A DNA stretch of 64,000 bases from Periplaneta americana (lineage: Eukaryota; Arthropoda; Insecta; Blattodea; Blattidae): the NCBI RefSeq assembly GCF_040183065.1, contig NC_091124.1:64362001-64426000 (forward strand), read 5' to 3'. Below the pieces are notes generated by a model. That model saw only the letters and a list, made by a program, of their open reading frames with translations, ran no database searches and was not told where the DNA came from. Below, one piece after another: positions 35,501-47,989 of this stretch. Within the stretch, counting starts at the first letter, position 1. Every line of letters starts with the position of its first letter. A program made the translations under genes and the position numbers.

Positions 35501-36779
35501 TAGTCTTCAGCGAGTACGTCCTTTTATGAGCATACAGAATAACGTACCATCAAGAATATAGTTACTTTATATCAATCGTACGAACTAATTTTGTATTAGA
35601 TTGGTGTCACCATACAACTACAGTATTTGTTTTGTAACAAAATCTCGTCTTTTCTAAATGAAACGCTGGAAGCATTGTCCACTGTTTTGTATACATTATA
35701 CCATCAGAATGCAATTTCTCACCTTTTGCTTAGCTTGAGTGATTAGGTTGCCTGCTATTGTAGTACTTATTTATAGTTCCATTTGTAAACATGGGAACGA
35801 TTTCATGGTAACCACTTCTGCTTATATTGTCCAGAGTTCGGTATAATTAAGAATTTTATAGTCTGTTTCCCCCTCCCCCCCAGAATTGAATTTGGATTGA
35901 TTATTCTAATACAAGTAATAGGCCTATATGTTTTTATTTCCGGTTTGACATACCTAACTTTGCAAAGTGGAATATCTTATTGCATAAAAATTTATGAGGA
36001 TAGGATTCAATTACTTATCTCCCATTCCAGTTTATGATCCAAATGCTCGAATTTATTATTTTTGAACTCGACAGATATTAATATTATTTGAAGTTGTTTT
36101 TATATAATGCTCCTCTGGAAACTGAATATTGCCATGTCTGTATCCACATATAGAAGAATTTATTTTTTACTTTGTTGGTGATGGAGTGAAGTATTTCAAA
36201 TTTCTTGGAAACTTCTTAAGAGTATTTTATTTCATATCCCTTCATCAGGAATATTATAGTGACTTGATACTCACTGCATTGTGACATCAAGGTCTTTATT
36301 TGTTAGTGATATGTTTTCTCCTGAAACAATAGTTTGTAGATACGTACCGTTGTTAAGTTTGCAAAGTGATTTTGAGTCTATGAGAAGGGGATAGTCTTGC
36401 TTGCCAGTATATTACTGAAGACAAGTGCAGTGAATATACATGAAAGTTCCACATTTAGCCATAGATGCTATAGACAGATGATAGGAGTGATTTTGCTATG
36501 ATTTTATCCTTCAGGTATTCTAGCAAAGCCCCTACTTTATTTTATGTTTGCTTCTTGAAAACCTGGCTCTCCACCTTTCAACCTCACATCTTTAGTAGGT
36601 TCCACAGTTCCTGTTTGTAAGTTGTGTTACAATTTAGTGAACTGTAGAGTGATTTGGAACATTATAACTAAGAGACTCGTAATATGCCATGCTGCCTGCT
36701 TGAAGTAAAGTGACAAGCCTGGATATGTTTTCAGAACATTGTTTATCACTATATGATAATCAACTTTTGCTTACTAATT
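32514..36779. other. Atpalpha 3' UTR and downstream flank
   Basis: No second gene was found. The 3' UTR starts at 32,514; its end cannot be fixed from sequence alone. An AATAAA at 34,295-34,300 in an A-rich run and another near 35,006 are candidate poly(A) signals. The segment 32,990-33,540 is more GC-rich than its surroundings. Several short open frames here have no recognisable domain. No mobile element with clear ends was seen. Confidence 0.55.
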
Positions 36780-36787
36780 GTAGCTAC

Positions 36788-37286
36788 CAGGGCCACCGAG
36801 AGTATTTATGAGCCCCTATGCTATCTTGTGATTAGGGCCCATTCAAACAAGTTAACTTATTGTTCTGAATACAGTAAATTTACACAGAATAAATAATGAA
36901 GCAAACTGATGCACTAACAGACTTTTAAATATAATATACAGTTTTCATTCCATAGAAAACATTATGCGAAATACATTTTCAGAAACCCTTAGCCTGGGAT
37001 ACATAATAAATTTCAGTGTGGGATACATAATAAATTTCAGTGAAGAACTTTTCAATTACCCAGGTCTAAATCTACATTTAGCAATGTAAAAAGTAACATG
37101 ATTAAATCACATTCCTTATAATAGTAAAACTCAAAACATGTAAGAAATTTTTTTTATATTGGTGGCAAGTGACTAAAACTGTAATATTAGTAATTACACA
37201 AATGCTCTGAACAAAAATTTAGGCTTGCTTAAGCTGACGAGCCCCTATGCATTTGCCCCCCTTGCTCCTCCCTGTCGGCGGCCCTG
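36788..37286. mobile_element. hAT-type non-autonomous element
   Basis: An exact 8-bp duplication gtagctac (36,780-36,787; 37,287-37,294) brackets TIRs cagggccaccgagag and, inverted, ctgtcggcggccctg. It is 499 bp with no transposase. The motif gagcccctatgc occurs near both ends in direct orientation. The 8-bp target and CAGGG end are typical of hAT elements. Confidence 0.88.
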
Positions 37287-37454
37287 GTAGCTACTTTGAC
37301 AGTCGTGTATAATTCGAAATGTGGGGAGTGTAGTAAGGGAAAATACAAGTAACAAAGAATTGCAGTCCTTTAATTGGTAATCAATTTCCTTATATCAACC
37401 CAGCCAGTATTGTTCCCTAATTGAACTTCTGTAGTCAACAAAATCCATCAGACA

Positions 37455-37690
37455 TTTTTTTTTAATTGGTTAATTTACGATGCGTTATCAACTGCTATGG
37501 TTATCTAGCATTTGAGTGAGATGAAGGTGATAATGCCGATAAGACGAGTCCAGGGTCCAGTGCCAAAAGTTACCCAGCATTTGGTCTTAATAGGCTGAGG
37601 GAAAACCCCAGAAAAAACCTCAACCAGATAATTTGTTCCAACTAGAATTTGAACCAGGGCCCACTCGTTTCACAGTCAGGTGTGCTAGTC
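37455..37690 (-). repeat. tRNA-derived SINE, family 1 copy B (old)
   Basis: Same layout as the copy at 28,578: T-rich start, ttacgatgcgttatcaac, aggtgataatgccgataag, agttacccagcattt, and a box B remnant (gaatttgaaccagggccc). It is more diverged than copies A, C and D, and its target duplication is lost. Confidence 0.85.
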
Positions 37691-37694
37691 ATTT

Positions 37695-38107
37695 ATTCTT
37701 AAGTATAGTGTGGTTTTGGGGTTTGTAAACTTTATCATACATGCAGAAACATCCAAGGTCTCAGTCTTTTGTTTGGAATCCATTATCAAAGATCTGTTAT
37801 TATGGTGAGTTCCACTCCAGGACTACAAGGGACAGATATATATACATACAGGACGTTTCATGATGTATAACTCACGTTTTATGAATCAGTTCTGTAGGTC
37901 ATTTTCAGCAAAAAAAAAAAGTCACATGAACGTAGGTCTGATTATAAAAATTTAAGGAATTACATTTGTTCGAATCCTAAGAAAGTGTAAATGTCATGAG
38001 CAGAATTATAGAGAATCGATTCAAAATACACAGAAAAAAAATACTGTATTGAACATGAAATAAGAATAGCCTACCTCAGTTTGGAAACAGATTTTCAAAT
38101 ATTCAAA
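37695..38107. other. Non-genic stretch
   Basis: I see no coding frame, terminal repeat or promoter-like structure here. Confidence 0.6.
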
Positions 38108-38260
38108 TAATAAATTCTGGTTAGGACAAGTTACGTGGTTGGGTTTTTTCCGAGGTTTTCCCTCAATCAATTGAATCAGAATTGCTCGGTAACTTTCGAT
38201 ATTGCACTTCGAACTCATTTCGCCATCATTAATTTAAACTTCATCCTTATTCAATAGTGT
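38108..38260 (+). repeat. Truncated SINE of the same central-block type
   Basis: Contains ttctggttaggacaagttac, gttgggttttttccgaggtt, ttccctcaatc and cggtaactttcgatattg, the central block of SINE family 1, but on the + strand. The tRNA-like head is missing or unrecognisable. Confidence 0.75.
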
Positions 38261-38626
38261 CAGATCAACACAGGAATGAGCAAGATATAGTACCATGACT
38301 TGCATACAGATGACATTGTTCTCGAGGAGGGTGCATAACTTTCAGGGGAACTGTGTGTTGTGTAGCTGAATCAATAGATGGCACCAAAGGGAAGTGTTTA
38401 CCTAATTTACTCTTGAGTTACCCTAGATTGCAGGATCAGTTGAAGTTGCCTTCCGAAATTACTAAATAGTGACATTGCATTAAAAGCCCACTAAACACAG
38501 AAGGGAATTATTGCAGTCTCACAAAGAAAAACCAATTAATTACCAGTAGGCCTACTTCAGAGTTTCAACATAATCATTATCATAATCTCCATCTCACTTC
38601 AAGTATTAGGCTTCAGTGATCTATTA

Positions 38627-39712
38627 AGGCAGGATTACACAGAGAAAGCAATTTGCAGTATGCAACAATGTATTATGCATTATTTTTCATGTTGCAAATC
38701 TCTGCAGCATGTAACAAAAGTGTTGACTGTTGCAAAAATCACTCTGCTGCACAATGACAAGGCTTCCCAACTGATATGGGAAGCAGTTACTGTTGCATGA
38801 GACATTATTGCGTGTATCATTCTTTTGTTTTCTTCTTCTGTTACTGCATGTGGTGTTATGGTTACATAAGACAAAATGGAGTACAGTAGTGTATTGAAAA
38901 CACTTGAATTTATTGAGGAGTACAGACTTCATTACGTACTCTGGAATATCCGTCATTTAAACTACAAAAAAATAATATATTCAAAGCTGAAGCTTAAAAA
39001 ATTATAGTTCAATTTTTGGTGAATATGTGGCTTCTGAAATAAGAAAATCCTACGACTCAAATTGTTACTAGACACCTAATGAATAACATTCTGTTGAATC
39101 TGCCATGGGATAGTATGATAATGTAGTAACTGTTCAATCAAAAGATGACATTAATTGAAAATACAGAAATTAACAAAAATTGAGATTAGATTAATTAAGT
39201 TTAATGTACAAAATTATTAAAAATAAATTGCTTCTTACCTGTATGTAATCACAGAGTATTTTAAAAGATTTCCAGTAGTCTGATATCGTAATGTTGTTAC
39301 ACATCTGATACTCACTGGCATACTATTGCAGTACTTCGTATCCTGTTTTGTTATTTTTGGTGATATAAATATAAGTAAATTATCGAAATCATTATTGGAC
39401 ATTCTTTTAAAATTTGTAAATCACAATTCTCTTCATTCATCAAAACAGTTCTATGTGCAGTAACATTGAACGTTTATCTTCTCCACCATCTACTTTGATG
39501 TCTTTATCTTTCAGATTAGACACTAGAATCAAATAAACTGCAGCAGAAATGTTTGAAAGTAACATCTTTCTTGACAAATTTGCTGCTTTTATATAAACAG
39601 TAATGTTGCATGTGGAGGTTATTGAAAGGCAGCATCTATCTACAAAATGAAAATTGGGAAATCATGAGGCGTGTCACATGTTGCACACTGCTCCCTCGGT
39701 ATAATTCTGCCT
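38627..39712. mobile_element. PIF/Harbinger-type element, inactive
   Basis: It is flanked by TTA (38,624-38,626; 39,713-39,715), the usual 3-bp Harbinger target. The TIRs are aggcaggattacacagagaa and, inverted, ctcggtataattctgcct; about 24 of 30 positions agree. At 1,086 bp it contains only short frames without a recognisable DDE nuclease or Myb-like domain. Confidence 0.78.
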
Positions 39713-39982
39713 TTACAGTCTCTAATCATCTTTTCAAAGGATTTGTTTAGACATTTGTACAATTGGAAATATTCCAAGAAAGCTTCAAAGCTCTCAGTAG
39801 TTCAGATTGTGGGGCTGTTGCTGATTCTGAAATGGCATTTGCAAATTGTATTTCCTCTATATTGATGTTATGAGTACATCATCAATGTTTGGTCACCAAC
39901 GGCTTGTCATTTGAAAGCAGGTGAAGATAGGCCTTGAATAGAAGAAGTCATAGAAACATTTCACTATCCCTTGTAACTCCTT

Positions 39983-40255
39983 CACCCTTAGTGGTATAGT
40001 GGTTGTCGGTTGACACATTAACTGCTGAATCCGAGATTTGCTGGTTCGAACCCAGCTGAGGGTTTGTCGTGATTTCCTCTAAAAGAGAAGTAAAACTGGG
40101 AGTCTCTTGTCGTAGATTTACAGGATGTATGAAACCCTGTCCCTGATAGTTGGCTCCAGGCAAAACTATTCGGCCATTTCTTGTCCACTTAGCACAGTGG
40201 ACTAACTGTGCATAGGCTTTTCTCACTCTCCACTCCTAATCCATCCATCCACTCC
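39983..40255 (+). repeat. tRNA-derived SINE, family 2
   Basis: The + strand head reads ttagtggtatagtggttgtc (box-A-like) and, about 40 nt on, box B GCTGGTTCGAACCC. The body follows (aaaactgggagtctcttgtc, tggctccaggcaaaactatt). The body is unrelated to SINE family 1. The ends are approximate. Confidence 0.7.
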
Positions 40256-42041
40256 TAGTAACTGCAAAGTTTAAAATAATTATAGCTACTTCTTGTGTAG
40301 TTACATAAATATGTAGAGGAAATGAAGACCAAGATCAGTATCAGTGGAGGATTTTTATTACTGTGTAATTAGTAATTTGTAAGGTTGATGCATTAATTAT
40401 TTTTCTTGACTTTGTAATCACGTATTCTGGTTGTTCAAACAGTGTTTGTTGTAGACTATACTTGTGATGCAGCAGTTCTACTTATAACAGAATATTCTGC
40501 ACTTTGATTAAACACTTAGGTTTAGAACCTTATGTAGGAATGTGTGATAAGTCGAAATTAAATGCCATACATCATCAGCGCAAAGAAATAAGAGTGTAAA
40601 TTAACATGATACTTCAGTAAGCTTATGATATAATATTTCCATATATTAAGTAAATAGAATAACTTTATGTGAAAAATTCGTAAGTAAAAATTGAATGTTT
40701 TAGCCTTATGGCTGTAAAGAATTCTCAATTTCGAGATGTGACAATAACAGACTGAACTTCATTTTCAGTCATCACATACTCCTCATCTAGAACTCTTAAA
40801 GCAAGGACAATAAACTGTGTTCGTTTATCGAGTTTTAGTATGCTGACAGTACCTCTCATTTGTCTGTATATCTATGCATTACTTTACATTTGTGATTGTT
40901 TCACATATATTAATTGCTGGTTCAAGCGCTCTTTTCTGTCACTTTCTATCTCTTGTCTTCAGCTCTTCCTCCATGTCCTCTCTTCATGCTCATGGTGGGC
41001 AAACTCATCTGAGGCTGATTAGAATTTGCAGTTTAAAATTTCTACATGTAATGAGTTACAAGCCCACTCCATAACCTCCAATCAGAAGGCTCTCCTAGTT
41101 TTGCTCTTTGCCTTCATCCTGTCAAGTAAGAGAATCTCTACTTGGAGTCTACCGAGAGTGAAGACTCCTCAACATGGTCCAATGATGTAATTAACCATAT
41201 CCACAATGTTATATCTAGATTTTATGAAGTCTATTTCACACACAATTTCCACTGTGGTAAGCAAGTTAAGCTACATTACTTTAGCAGAGTGCATAATGAA
41301 ATATCAATGATTTTGTTGTTACCAATCATAACACCACATGTTCACCATATTGGCATGTGCTGTCCTTCAAAATCTCCAGCACAGGATGGAGTTGTGACAT
41401 GAGTTCTAATTATTCCAAATTCACTTGTCAATATGTTTTATGTAATATTATCAAATCCATTAATTTGAACTTGAATGGTACATTCTTAAAATAAATCTAA
41501 AAAATGATCTTGTTGTTGTTACTAATCCCTGAATCTACAGTACTAAGTTCATCAGTAGCCGCCATGAAGGGATAATTATGAAGTTATGGGATCTAAGAGC
41601 ATATCATTATAGAATTACTCTTTCAGCCTTTATTTTGTTCTGATAATTGCGAATGAAGATAGGAATTAGGAGTACCAAGAAACATCGTCTTCAGTACAAC
41701 AACCTGATTCACTAGTCATACAGCAAAAGGTAAGCAAGTCTTTACTTTTAACGTGAAATGTTTATGTTTGAATGTCAGATGGTAGACTATTACTGTATTA
41801 TACAGTATCTACAGTGCATACATTTTATTTTCCCCTACTTGCAGATGTATAGGGGATGCAACAACATGCTGAATATAATGTGTATGGATGTATGCATGAT
41901 TGCATGTGTGCATTTGACGTTCAGGAAAATTAACTGCAGACATATGTTTAGCATGTCATATAGAATTTCCACCTTACATAATTTCACAAACTGTCTTTTA
42001 TTCTAATGGTTGTCAGAAGAAAAATAAAATATATAATCGTG
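40256..42041. other. Non-genic stretch
   Basis: AT-rich intergenic DNA with scattered short open frames. None shows domain motifs, and no terminal repeats were recognised. Confidence 0.55.
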
Positions 42042-42640
42042 TGAATACTAAATGAGGCAGTAGAGCAAGTGGATAGCCTCAAATACTTGGGGTGTACCGG
42101 TACTGTAAGTAGTAACATGAGCTGCTGCCATGAAGACAAAAGGAGGATAGCAATGGCAAATGAAGCTTTTAATAGAAAAAGGAGCATCTTGTGCGGACCT
42201 CTGGAAAAGAACTAAGAAGGAGACTAGTGAAATGCTTCATGTGGAGTGTGGGATTGTATGGGGCAAAAATACGGACTTTACGACAAAGTGGAGAGATTAG
42301 AAACATTTGAAATGTGGATATGGAGAAGAATGGAGCATGTGAAATAGACAGATCGAATAAGAAATGAAGCTGTGTTGGAAAAAGAATGATGCTGAAACTG
42401 ATCAGGAAAAGAAAAAGGATTTGGTTGGATCAGTGGCTGAGAAGAACTGTGTACTAAAGGATGCACTGGAAGGAATGGTGACCAGGAGAAGAGTTTGGGG
42501 CAGAAGAAGATATCAGATGATAGACGACATTAAGATATATGGATCATATGCGGAGACAAAGAGGAAGGCGGAAAATAAGAAAGATTGGAGAAAGCTGGGT
42601 TTGCAGTGAAAGACCTGCCCTTGGGCAAAACACTATATGT
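42042..42640 (+). mobile_element. 5'-truncated non-LTR retrotransposon, family B copy 1
   Basis: The + strand, with stops and shifts, encodes VEQVDSLKYLGC, AMANEAFNRKRSILCGPLEK, TFEMWIWRRMEHVK, RIRNEAVLEK, RRRYQMIDDIKIYGSY and KDWRKLGLQ. These are the C-terminal RT/tail motifs of a common insect element. The 3' end is (ATGT)n-like at 42,635-42,645. The paralogous copy at 50,014-50,330 shares the last ~310 bp. Confidence 0.88.
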
Positions 42641-42645
42641 ATGTA

Positions 42646-43482
42646 CGAGGGTTGGGGAATAAGTCATGGTAACTATTTTTTTTTTTCAAAGGTAATGGTT
42701 GGCATCACAAAATGTCATATGTTGCACGGAAGCTGTGCAGTCATAGTGTGTGTTCACAACCCAAGATGGCTCTCTGCTTGTCTGTAATAGAACAGAGAGT
42801 AATTTTAAATCAGTTGTCAGTGTAGGGCTGTGCGGGATGGATGTAACCCATGTTGAACAACGCTCGTTTATCAAAATAGCCGTTCTCCATGGGAGGAATG
42901 CCAGAGAATTGGTAGAAGCTGCAGGGAATAATGCCCTTCCATACTGGACAGTTGCGAGGTGATTAGCTACTTTGAGGGCCTTTAGAACAAGTATGTGTGC
43001 TGTAATGATTCTGGCACAGGAACCCTGTAATTTTATGGCAACGACCATAATAAACATGTGAAGCAAAATGTTGGCATGTTGTTAAATATCTGTACATTTC
43101 GCCCATTCCTTGTCCTTTCATCTGTATATTTCACATTTTCTACCCACGCTCGAATTCTCACAGAAAAAAATAGTTGCCATGACTTATTTCCAACCCTCGT
43201 TTTTTATTTTATTTTTTTTAATTTTTAGTAGGTTATTTTACGACGCTTTATGAACATCTTAGGTTATTTAGCATCTGAATGAGATGAAGGTGATAATACC
43301 GGTGAAATGAGTCCGGTGTCCAACACCGAAAGTTACCCAGCATTTGCTCATATTAGGTTGAGGGAAAACCGCGGAAAAACCTCAACCAGGTAACTTGTCC
43401 CGACTGGGATTCGAACCCGGGCCACCTGGTTTCGCGGCCAGACGCACTAACTGTTACTCCACAGGTGTGGACCCAACCCTCA
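42646..43482 (+). mobile_element. Mariner-type element split by a SINE
   Basis: The left TIR cgagggttggggaataagtc (42,646) pairs with tgacttatttccaaccctc ending at 43,198. TA lies before it (42,644-42,645), and a TA at 43,483-43,484 lies after the far copy of ccaaccctc. This places the true right end beyond the inserted SINE. The interior + strand encodes VEQRSFIKIAVLHGRNARELVEAAG, the N-terminal helix-turn-helix of a mariner transposase (given here only in part: EQRSFIKIAVLHGRN). The catalytic part is deleted. Confidence 0.85.
43199..43472 (-). mobile_element. tRNA-derived SINE, family 1 copy C
   Basis: Minus-strand SINE with a T-rich start (A-tail), ttttacgacgctttatgaac, cgaaagttacccagcatttg and box B (gattcgaacccgggcc). 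The 9-bp duplication ccaaccctc (43,190-43,198; 43,473-43,481) is itself the end of the mariner TIR, so the SINE landed within the terminal repeat. Confidence 0.92.
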
Positions 43483-43499
43483 TATGTATAATATTTGTC

Positions 43500-43680
43500 T
43501 TCAGTTTTGTTATTGGGTTAATATCAGAGAACTTCCATTGTTGTTGTTTAGTCAACTGTCCGAAGACAGGTTTGAACCTCATGAGGCAACTAGGCCAGGA
43601 GATAATAGGATAGGGTGGCCAGTTTCTTTCCCCCTCCAATGCATACATCGCTGATTAGCTACATATTCCACTAAAAACTT
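43500..43680. repeat. Possible dispersed repeat fragment
   Basis: The stretch gtcaactgtccgaagacagg ... gcatacatcgctgattagct looks like the end of a dispersed insect repeat known to me only by resemblance. No structure in the window proves it. Confidence 0.3.
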
Positions 43681-44299
43681 CCATAACATTTTTTTTTTTT
43701 TTTTTTCACATGAAGGCCCTCATTTGTTACGAACATAATATTGTTATGAATCATGGTCCAAATCAATGAATTACTAACATAAAAAGTAATAAAAAATAGT
43801 AACATTACTGTTTTTCTCCCTAATTGTAAATAAAGGCATTTGCTATCATTCTATTCTGATTCATTCTTAGTTCTTAAAAAGATATATACCGGTGCACTTA
43901 AATATTTTCTTTGTAATTAACAAGGAAGAGAATAGTTAAGAAAATCTAATTTTCCGTGTTAAATTCCTGTGTACTGTATATTATGTAATAAAATGAATAA
44001 TAAAACAGACAACCCTTATAAAAATCGATTTATTTTGGTGCTGCCAAGAAATTTATAGACACAAAATAATCAAATTAGCTTGTCGATAGTACATCAGCTC
44101 ATCTTAAACATGGTTTTCCATGGTTAACTTCTGGCACACATATTGCAATGAGTCCTAGAAAATATGGGACACGAACCAATTCTCTTCCTTTAAAACTGTC
44201 CTCACTTATTTTTATTAGAATTCTTTCTATCTTAAATGGATTAGCATTCACTTTCTCTGATGAGACTTGAGCCTAGCATTGTCGACAAATGGCCTCTAG

Positions 44300-45603
44300 C
44301 AGTGGTGGTTCCTCGGGGGAGGGAAGGGAGGAACGTCCTCCTCACATTTTCTTTTGAAAGTAAATACCAAATAAAGTATGTGCCTTGAAATTCGAGGAAG
44401 ATTCAATAATTTTTAAGTTCACAGCTATAAGAAAAACTCGGTTGATCGAGTTTTAAACGACGCGCGCTCATGTGCTGTAGAAAACTGTGGGAAAGATGCG
44501 AGATTGTCTGTGTAAAGGAAAGGCACTCCATTCCTCTTCTACTGCAGTTCACACACATTCACTGTAAACACACGTAGACAACAGCGCACTAGCGGCCAGA
44601 GAAGGAAGCAGAGTTTTAAAGCAAGTAACTGAACGGAGAGGGAGGAGATCCTCCTCTGAATCAGTCATGGGCGGGAAATAGAAACCGACTGGTCGTCCAG
44701 CAAGCTCGCTACCGTTGCCACCTAACGATGTTGCATTCAACCGGACTATAACACATCTAGGAGGAGACACAACAAAAACAGTTTTAACGCAACGCTATGA
44801 AAGACACCATATAAACTTTTTTCTAAATTATAAATCAAAAATATTATTCATTGCACTTTATATAGGCTACTATTCATGGTTTGAAGCTATCGTGGATATT
44901 TAAAAGTTAAAAGTCGGGTTTATGTAAAACAAAGAGGAAGTAGTTTTACATAGTTGGTCCCTGAAATTCACTTCTATTCATTGTTTACTAGATAGGGCAA
45001 CAGCCAAGTTGTCAGTTTTGTACAAATATATTTGAAAATGAAAGTAGGTACTCCAAACTACATCCTTTTTAACATAAAAAATTAATCGGCTACCGGCAGG
45101 TTTCAACAATAGTGATAGTATGACTTTACAAGAACTGACATTCTTCAAAAGTATGTGATACTGAACTTGTAAAATGTACATGTGGCAACACAGACCACGT
45201 GGGTGGGTGCAGTGTTCTCGCTTTCCTCAGATTATTTCCCATTCCCATTTCCATTTCCGTAAAACGGTTCCGGTTACGAGTTAGTAGCTAGTCTCTTCCA
45301 ACACGTGTGATGCTGTAGTGTGCTCGAAAAATGCTACGAGGTTGTGAATTTCCTTGTAATTATTAATTTGTGCAATTATTCAACAATGAATGGAAGTGAA
45401 ATCATAATATATTTTGGACAATTTAGGAAACTCAGTTTACAAGAACAGATTATTGCTATACAGAAGGGAAGGCCAACCCCAACACTACCTGGTCTTACAT
45501 GTATGCACGTAGGCTAATTTGTAGCATGTTTCAGTCAAGAAGGTGTCATTTAGTGCTGTTAATTTCTTTCCTCCTCTTAAGAAATATGCAGGAGCCGCCA
45601 CTG
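44300..45603. mobile_element. hAT-type element, 1.3 kb
   Basis: An exact 8-bp duplication gcctctag (44,292-44,299; 45,604-45,611) brackets short TIRs cagtggtggttcct and aggagccgccactg (12 of 14 matching). A small + frame near 45,380-45,510 (QEQIIAIQKGRPTPTLPGL) might be an N-terminal transposase remnant; no hAT catalytic core is recognisable. Confidence 0.9.
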
Positions 45604-45611
45604 GCCTCTAG

Positions 45612-47150
45612 CATGACAGTTCTACTCTAATGCCAGAGATAAAGTAACAATTACAAATAATAATCACGAAGTACCATTATGAAACAAATTTTAATAATAA
45701 GTAACAATACTAATATTATAATAGTGGTAGCCTCAAGTAGTGTGTAGATATCCTAGCAGGTATCTCAGTGCTTCTAGTAGTTATCTCAAGTAAGCATAGG
45801 CGCCGACTTTTGAAATTCTTGGGACATGCTCATGAGTCATGTTTTAACACTGCGCTATCAACATTTATAAACTCTTAATATAATTTTGTTGTGAAAAAAA
45901 CATATAATCACTCACCTACGATGATAGAGGAATTGTTGCATTGAAATAAAAATTTCCAATAGTCTTCCTGAGACATAAAGAATCATAATCAAACCCTGCA
46001 TTTTGTTAGGTAAAAGTAAAAATTTACTTAATATCTCACACTTTCAATTCTGAAGACGATTTCTTGACATTTCACAATACTGTGTAAATATCAATATAAT
46101 AATTCTCTGTGTATATTTAAAACATTATTAAATGGTAAACATATTGCATTGTATAATATGTTATTGTTTTTAAGGTGTTAATTCTGTATACATTTAATAA
46201 TTTCATTTTGGTGTGTTAAACATAAAAATTGGACGTGTTCTTCATTCAATGCTGTAAAGCAACTATAAGAATATTATAGAATAGACCTGGGCATAAAAGG
46301 GGAAGTGAAAGGGGGGAGAAACCCCCTCCAATGCCCTTTTCGCTAGCTCCGCCTTATAAACAAACGCGCAGTAAGGCTCTGTATCAGTGGTGGATTTTAG
46401 ACAACCAGCGAAGGCCGAAAGTTCGTAAAAGCTATGATGCCCGCCTGATACAACCCGTCATTGACCATCCGCCTGCTCATGCCACACTAAAACATTACTG
46501 TCTTAGTGTGGGAAGGTGGAATGGGGAGATTAAAGGTGGTCTGCAGTGACTTAATCGAGTTAATAACGTCCAGGCCTGTTGTAGAACAAATAAATCCGTC
46601 CGTCCATTCATCCATCTATTTAGAACCTGGAAAGTATTTCTCCTGACAGCCGTTTCACTGATGAACTCGTTGGCTGTTCCATTGATGTTATGTTCCATCG
46701 CGGGATCGGAATGCACATTCATTAACACAATGTGATTCATCCGGTCTTGATTCATAGTGATCTTGTGTATGTTTTTAGCTTTCTAAGCGCAGAAAGTGAA
46801 CATTCTGCAGCACAGATGGATACAGGTACGGTACTGTTAAAAATAGCTTTAATCGTTTCACATATTCTGGTATCATGTTCTTCAGAATTTCGCACTTATC
46901 GTCTGCCCTGCTCAAATATTGCACCACATTTCCAAAACTAGTGTAACATTGTGTTGTTTTATTACATCCAATGGCTCTATGCAGAGTGAGTCTTACACCG
47001 TCAATATCGTCACCATATAGGCTAACACAGAGCAGTCCACGACATTCTCTACGGCACTCGGCAGCAAGCAGGCCTGGCGTCAGCGCTTGTCATTCCCAGT
47101 GAATGAGGTCCGCTAGGGTTGGCTATTAAAATTACAGTTTCCATATTTAC
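45612..47150. other. Non-genic stretch
   Basis: No coding gene was recognised. The motif cataggcgccgacttttg near 45,796 resembles a hAT end, but I could not find its partner or an 8-bp duplication. Confidence 0.5.
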
Positions 47151-47660
47151 TAACCTTGACTACAGAAGGTGTTGAAAGTCCCTCTGCTGCAACACATTCC
47201 TGACATCTCAAAAGGAAATATTGGCATTTACACGTGCAAGTTCGTCTTCTGTAATTCTCCTGATTTCTCGTACAATACTGTATTTTAACTCACGGATTGT
47301 GTGCGGATTGTCTTTTTATACTTTATTTTTTTAGATTTCCCCATAAATAAAAATCGCAGGCTGACAAATCGGGGGACCTAGAGAGCCATAATCCTCTACT
47401 AATAACCCTGTCCTCGAATATTTCGCTTATCAAATTCAATGTTTCGGCTGCTGTATGGGCATTTGCTGAATCCTGCTGAAAATAAGCACTCTGACGCTAT
47501 ATCGGTTAACTGTTCAAAAAATGGGTTGAGTATTTGTGTTCTGTATCTATCATCATTGATTGTATCGTCAAAAAATACAGGGCCTATAATAGGGCCACAC
47601 GCCTCTTTTATCCGGACTTGCCCTTGTTCTGTGGATCTAAAAAGATGTCCGAGGAATTTT
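47150..47660 (-). pseudogene. Tc1/mariner-superfamily transposase relic
   Basis: Read on the minus strand: GPIIGPVFFDDTINDDRYR, LNPFFEQLTD, then after a frameshift YFQQDSANAHTAAETLNLI, DRVISRGLWLSRSPDLSACD and FYLWGNLKK, and finally a tail ending with RCQECVAAEG. The QQD and SPDL...D motifs are those of the DDE nuclease. The sequence is interrupted by at least one frameshift and several stops. No TIRs were located. Confidence 0.85.
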
Positions 47661-47989
47661 AAAAAAACCGGTAGAAATACACTGTATGTTTGTACAGTAG
47701 CCTAGGCCTATATCGTATGTATGTATGAACGCAGGGTGACCAGAAATTGTTTGACAAAAATTAGTACCTATGAGTGTATTTGCTTCGGTAAAGGGAAAAT
47801 GTTGAGTTCGAAGGTCTACAGATCTTTTATTTTCTTCTCTGACTCTGTGCAACGTCAAAGTTTGCGGTGAGGAGAAGAGAGACAGCAAAATGTAATGTTT
47901 TTTAATATTCTGACGCCCACGACTAAGATAAACCACTTGATATATATTTAATGGTCACTCACTGGCAGAGGTATAATGCAACATCCGTA

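Noticed and set aside
45796-46380. A hAT element starting cataggcgccgac
   Set aside because: No matching inverted end or 8-bp duplication could be found.
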